From assembly GCA_017860295.1 (NCBI GenBank), contig JAFNAS010000023.1, positions 1-36,739 of the forward strand: a stretch of DNA of 36,739 nucleotides. Reading direction: 5' to 3'. Shown piece after piece: positions 34,081 to 36,739 of the stretch. The DNA is from Bacteroidota bacterium. GTDB lineage: Bacteria; Bacteroidota; Bacteroidia; Bacteroidales; Paludibacteraceae. Every line of letters starts with the position of its first letter. Within the stretch, counting starts at the first letter, position 1. The notes below the pieces were generated by a model. That model saw nothing but the letters and a program-made list of their open reading frames with translations. It was not told the DNA's origin and made no database searches. A program made the position numbers and the translations under genes.

Positions 34081-35517
34081 TCACTCTTGTTTGATTGCTT
34101 TTTCCAGATCGTCTATATTATCCGGCATTGCTACAATTTTATTGGTTTTAGCATCGACCAGTATCATGACCGGAGTTGCCAAAATAAAGTAGGCATTTGC
34201 TTCCGCACTGTTAATGCCGCCAGCCGCTCTACTATGCTTCCAACCAATAAGTTTTGGTTTGGCTTCTTCCCATACTTTAATCTCAGTTTCGGTATAGTCT
34301 ACACTGATTGCAAAGACCTCTATTTGGCGTTTTCCTCCAATTTGTAGATACCAAGGGTAAAGTTTTTGAACCATCTCTTTGCAGTGTTGGCAATCAGCCG
34401 ACCAGAACAAAATCAGTTTGAAGCGAGAGCTGGTTTTGTAGTTGAGAAATGATACCGGTTTTCCTGCAGCATCCGTTGTCGTAAAGTCGGGAGCAACTAC
34501 ACCCGGACGAATCGTTTCAATGCCTTGTAAGCGTCTCTCTATTTCCAACCGTTTGTTAGTCAGGCAGCGAGGATCTTCCAGATAGGGCTGTAACATTTGC
34601 ATTCCCTTTGTAATGTTGAAACTCTCGTATCCTTTGAAGAAGTAGTCGACCATCCAACCGTAGACCAACGGGTGACCTGATTTGACTTTTTCGATAGCCG
34701 TTTTCCCGGCAAGCGTAAAGAGCGAATCGCGTAGAGCAACGGTGGTAGCCCGAGCTCCGTAAAGATTGACGTAATTATTCATCCAGTCTCTCAAATCTGT
34801 TGTCTTCGCCAGCAACGGATCCTGAAAATTGACCATGTCGAAGTAGTGGTCGATCATGTTGTCCATTCGCTGTTTTTCGGTTCCTCCCAGTTCTAATTGA
34901 GGTACGTACTGAAATTGAAATGTCCGGCTAACAAATGCATCGTCGTTTGTTTTAATCTGAGAGGTCAGCCATTGATTATATTCGTTGCGACGGGATTCGT
35001 ATTCTGCGTATCCGGTTTGGTAGAACTTCGATTTAGGTTGATCGTAATTCATCAAGAAGTTCTGAAGTAGATTCAATTGGCTCCTTCTTTGTCCGTTTTC
35101 TTTTGCAAACTCAGCGAAAAGAGCATTTTCCCGTTCTCCTGTTTGAAAATAGGTGCTATCCGGTTTGCCGATTGCTTTCGGATTGACCCATAATTCCAAA
35201 TTCTGATTGTTTGCGAAGAAATACTTTTCAGCAGGGTATGGTGTACTAGTCTCTTTATCCCGATAATCGAAACGCAGAACAAATTGACCCGGCAAATAAT
35301 CTTTTGGCACGATAAGGGTTGTCGATGTTCCGTTTTTCACATTTTCTGTCGTTTCTACAACGGGTTTATAGGCCTTGCTTCCTACAAGCGGGAGAATACT
35401 GATTTTCGTATCGAAAACACTATTGACATGAATTTTGATATTTATGTCCTGAGCATTACTTGCAAACTGTCCAGCAAGTAAAAAAATAAATAGAATAACC
35501 CTGTTTTTATTAAGCAT
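34081..35517 (-). CDS. Thioredoxin-like (TlpA-type) secreted protein with CQHC site
   Basis: The 478-residue protein has a signal peptide (MLNKNRVILFIFLLAGQFASNAQ). A long N-terminal region (residues about 24-340) resembles the DUF4369/DUF5106-type parts of Bacteroidota thioredoxin-like proteins: a beta domain, then helices (DNMIDHYFDMVNFQDP). The C-terminal 130 residues are a thioredoxin fold: GVVAPDFTTTDAAGKPVSFLNY, LILFWSADCQHCKEM with the CQHC active pair near residue 376, and ATPVMILVDAKTN with the cis-Pro. CQHC is less usual than CGPC and suggests a different redox potential. It starts three bases after the stop of the FISUMP gene, so the two are translationally coupled. Confidence 0.88.
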   Translation of the reverse strand: MLNKNRVILFIFLLAGQFASNAQDINIKIHVNSVFDTKISILPLVGSKAYKPVVETTENVKNGTSTTLIVPKDYLPGQFVLRFDYRDKETSTPYPAEKYFFANNQNLELWVNPKAIGKPDSTYFQTGERENALFAEFAKENGQRRSQLNLLQNFLMNYDQPKSKFYQTGYAEYESRRNEYNQWLTSQIKTNDDAFVSRTFQFQYVPQLELGGTEKQRMDNMIDHYFDMVNFQDPLLAKTTDLRDWMNNYVNLYGARATTVALRDSLFTLAGKTAIEKVKSGHPLVYGWMVDYFFKGYESFNITKGMQMLQPYLEDPRCLTNKRLEIERRLQGIETIRPGVVAPDFTTTDAAGKPVSFLNYKTSSRFKLILFWSADCQHCKEMVQKLYPWYLQIGGKRQIEVFAISVDYTETEIKVWEEAKPKLIGWKHSRAAGGINSAEANAYFILATPVMILVDAKTNKIVAMPDNIDDLEKAIKQE

Positions 35518-35520
35518 ATA

Positions 35521-36739
35521 TTAATCTTTTATACATCTAACGGAATAGCCGTAGGTTTGCAAGTCATCAGTGATGGCAGATGATGATGTATTTATACGTA
35601 AAATATCACTGTAAGCACTGTTTCTAGAATATGTAGCACTCCAATAATCGCCAACACTACCTCTTGATGAGAGAGCTCCTGTTGTATAGACTAAATAACC
35701 AGCCATATGTAACTTTAAGACTGAATTATAGGCATCGGTAGCATTTTGCCAGTATTGAGGTGCATCATCTGCTTTATACCATTCTGTATAGGTTGGTAGT
35801 CTCCATCCTGATCCGAGCAACAAGGTACAGGGATCATTTGAAGGTAACCAACTGGATGTCCCGGAATAAGCAGTATTCCATGCTGTTGCTGGAATTCTTG
35901 AAGTTCCATAGATATATCCTTGAGAGCGGTTGAATTGCCAGTACCAACCTGCAGAAGCCTGAGTATCGTCGCTTGCGGATGTGGCTTGCTGATCGGCACC
36001 CAGGTTTTGGGTTAACCAACATTTGGCAGTACCTGAAATATTGCTGCTAATAGAATGGTAAGTAACCGTTTTGGATTCAGGTGCACCACTGGTACCGGCA
36101 GTATGCGTAATACTGAAGGTTGTCGGACAAATCTTAAAGCTAGTGACAGTTGGACTATAAGAGGTGCCTTTGCTGTTGATAGCATAGGCTCTTACATAAT
36201 AGGTATTTCCAACCGATAAGCCTGTGATGATGGCAGTAAAGCTGCCTGTTCCGCTACCATTCGTTATTTTATTATCTGAGGTGGTAGGCGTTCCTGTCGT
36301 ATTCCAAACTAATCCGCGTTCGGTTACCGTATCTCCTCCGTCCAGCGCTACGGTAGCGCTACCAGCTGCAGTCGTACTTGTCATACCAGAAGTAGGAATA
36401 CTAACGTTACTTACTGTAGGGGTAGATATGCTCACAGCATTACGAATACACCTAACTGAGTAGGCATAGTTTTGTAGGTCGTCGGTCATGATAGACGATG
36501 ATGCATTTATACGTAAAATATCACTGTACGCACTATTTCTAGAATATGTAGCACTCCAATAATCACCAATGCTACCTCTTGAAGAGAGCGCTCCTGTTGT
36601 ATTTGATAGATAACCAGCCATATGTAATTTTAAGACTGAGTTATAAGCATCGGTAGCATTTTGCCAGTATTGAGGTGCATCATCTGCTTTATACCATTCG
36701 GTATAGGTTGGAAGTCTCCAACCCAATCCAAGCAATAGA
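35521..36739 (-). CDS. FISUMP-domain surface protein, 5' part missing
   Basis: The frame continues through the right edge; 406 residues are visible. Two FISUMP domains (Fibrobacter succinogenes major paralogous domain) are present, each GWRLPTYTEWYKADDAPQYW, then a DYWSATYSRNSAYSDILRIN block, ending YSVRCI.(N/D). Between them lies an FN3-like segment (VTERGLVWNTTGTPTTSDNK to YYVRAYAINSKGTSYSP) and a linker with KCWLTQNLGADQ, the start of the second FISUMP module. The FN3-like part resembles that of the GLUG adhesin at the left edge. Such proteins are exported and surface-linked, but the N-terminus is not visible. The gene lies three bases before the thioredoxin-like gene, sharing its transcript. 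Confidence 0.85.
   Translation of the reverse strand, partial: LLLGLGWRLPTYTEWYKADDAPQYWQNATDAYNSVLKLHMAGYLSNTTGALSSRGSIGDYWSATYSRNSAYSDILRINASSSIMTDDLQNYAYSVRCIRNAVSISTPTVSNVSIPTSGMTSTTAAGSATVALDGGDTVTERGLVWNTTGTPTTSDNKITNGSGTGSFTAIITGLSVGNTYYVRAYAINSKGTSYSPTVTSFKICPTTFSITHTAGTSGAPESKTVTYHSISSNISGTAKCWLTQNLGADQQATSASDDTQASAGWYWQFNRSQGYIYGTSRIPATAWNTAYSGTSSWLPSNDPCTLLLGSGWRLPTYTEWYKADDAPQYWQNATDAYNSVLKLHMAGYLVYTTGALSSRGSVGDYWSATYSRNSAYSDILRINTSSSAITDDLQTYGYSVRCIKD
35521..36739. repeat. Near-identical 300-bp duplication at 915-bp spacing
   Basis: Sequence around 35521-35824 and 36436-36739 repeats with an offset of 915 bases (305 codons). In one 60-base stretch compared by eye (35701 versus 36616) there are three differences. 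Both copies encode a FISUMP domain. The low divergence suggests recent duplication or gene conversion. Confidence 0.75.

Overview
The window comes from a member of the Bacteroidota, most likely the Bacteroidales. The evidence is a SusC/SusD pair, an ECF sigma/FecR module, TlpA-like thioredoxins with DUF4369-type N-termini, a Bacteroidota-type LptD, FISUMP and GLUG surface proteins, and promoter -7 boxes of the Bacteroidota form TAnnTTTG instead of sigma-70 boxes. The genus cannot be fixed from the sequence. No rRNA, tRNA, CRISPR array, transposase or integrase was seen.

Layout. Positions 1-1961 hold the N-terminal two thirds or more of a secreted GLUG-repeat adhesin (minus strand, runs off the left edge). 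Positions 2080-6927 are an AT-rich accessory cassette, all on the minus strand: an FN3 protein, two tandem paralogues of a family I do not recognise, two miniature phage-tail-collar proteins, and a discoidin-like protein with two cadherin-like sandwiches. Most of these look extracellular or virion-like by fold but start without a signal peptide. A 21-bp minisatellite (14 units) lies just upstream of the cassette.

Positions 7641-15468 hold a membrane-anchored AraC-type regulator, a TlpA-like thioredoxin, two palindromic intergenic repeat elements, a SusD_2-type lipoprotein, a SusC transporter and, upstream of susC, a tiny ORF ending in a Cys-Cys-His-Asp motif that is followed by hairpins like an attenuator.

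Positions 15776-18484 are plus strand: an OhrR-type MarR repressor with its likely operator, a nitroreductase and a TetA-like MFS exporter. A perfect 20-bp bidirectional terminator separates them from asnA. Then come an M48 Ste24-like protease, a carboxyltransferase (oxaloacetate decarboxylase alpha/transcarboxylase 5S type) whose biotin-attachment lysine is replaced by tyrosine, and an ECF sigma/FecR module wired to an STN-domain protein without a TonB barrel, with a paralogue next to it.

Positions 27741-34037 look like core genome: a DJ-1/PfpI protein, a PanE-like ketopantoate reductase, LptD, a DUF721/DciA-like protein and the CCA-adding enzyme. The right edge (34081-36739, minus) holds a second large thioredoxin-like protein, three bases downstream of a FISUMP surface protein that runs off the window and carries a near-identical 915-bp-spaced internal duplication.

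The most interesting leads are the unrecognised paralogue pair plus mini-collar cassette, the putative Cys-sensing leader ahead of susC, the 21-bp heptad minisatellite, the lysine-less biotin domain and the barrel-less FecI/FecR output.
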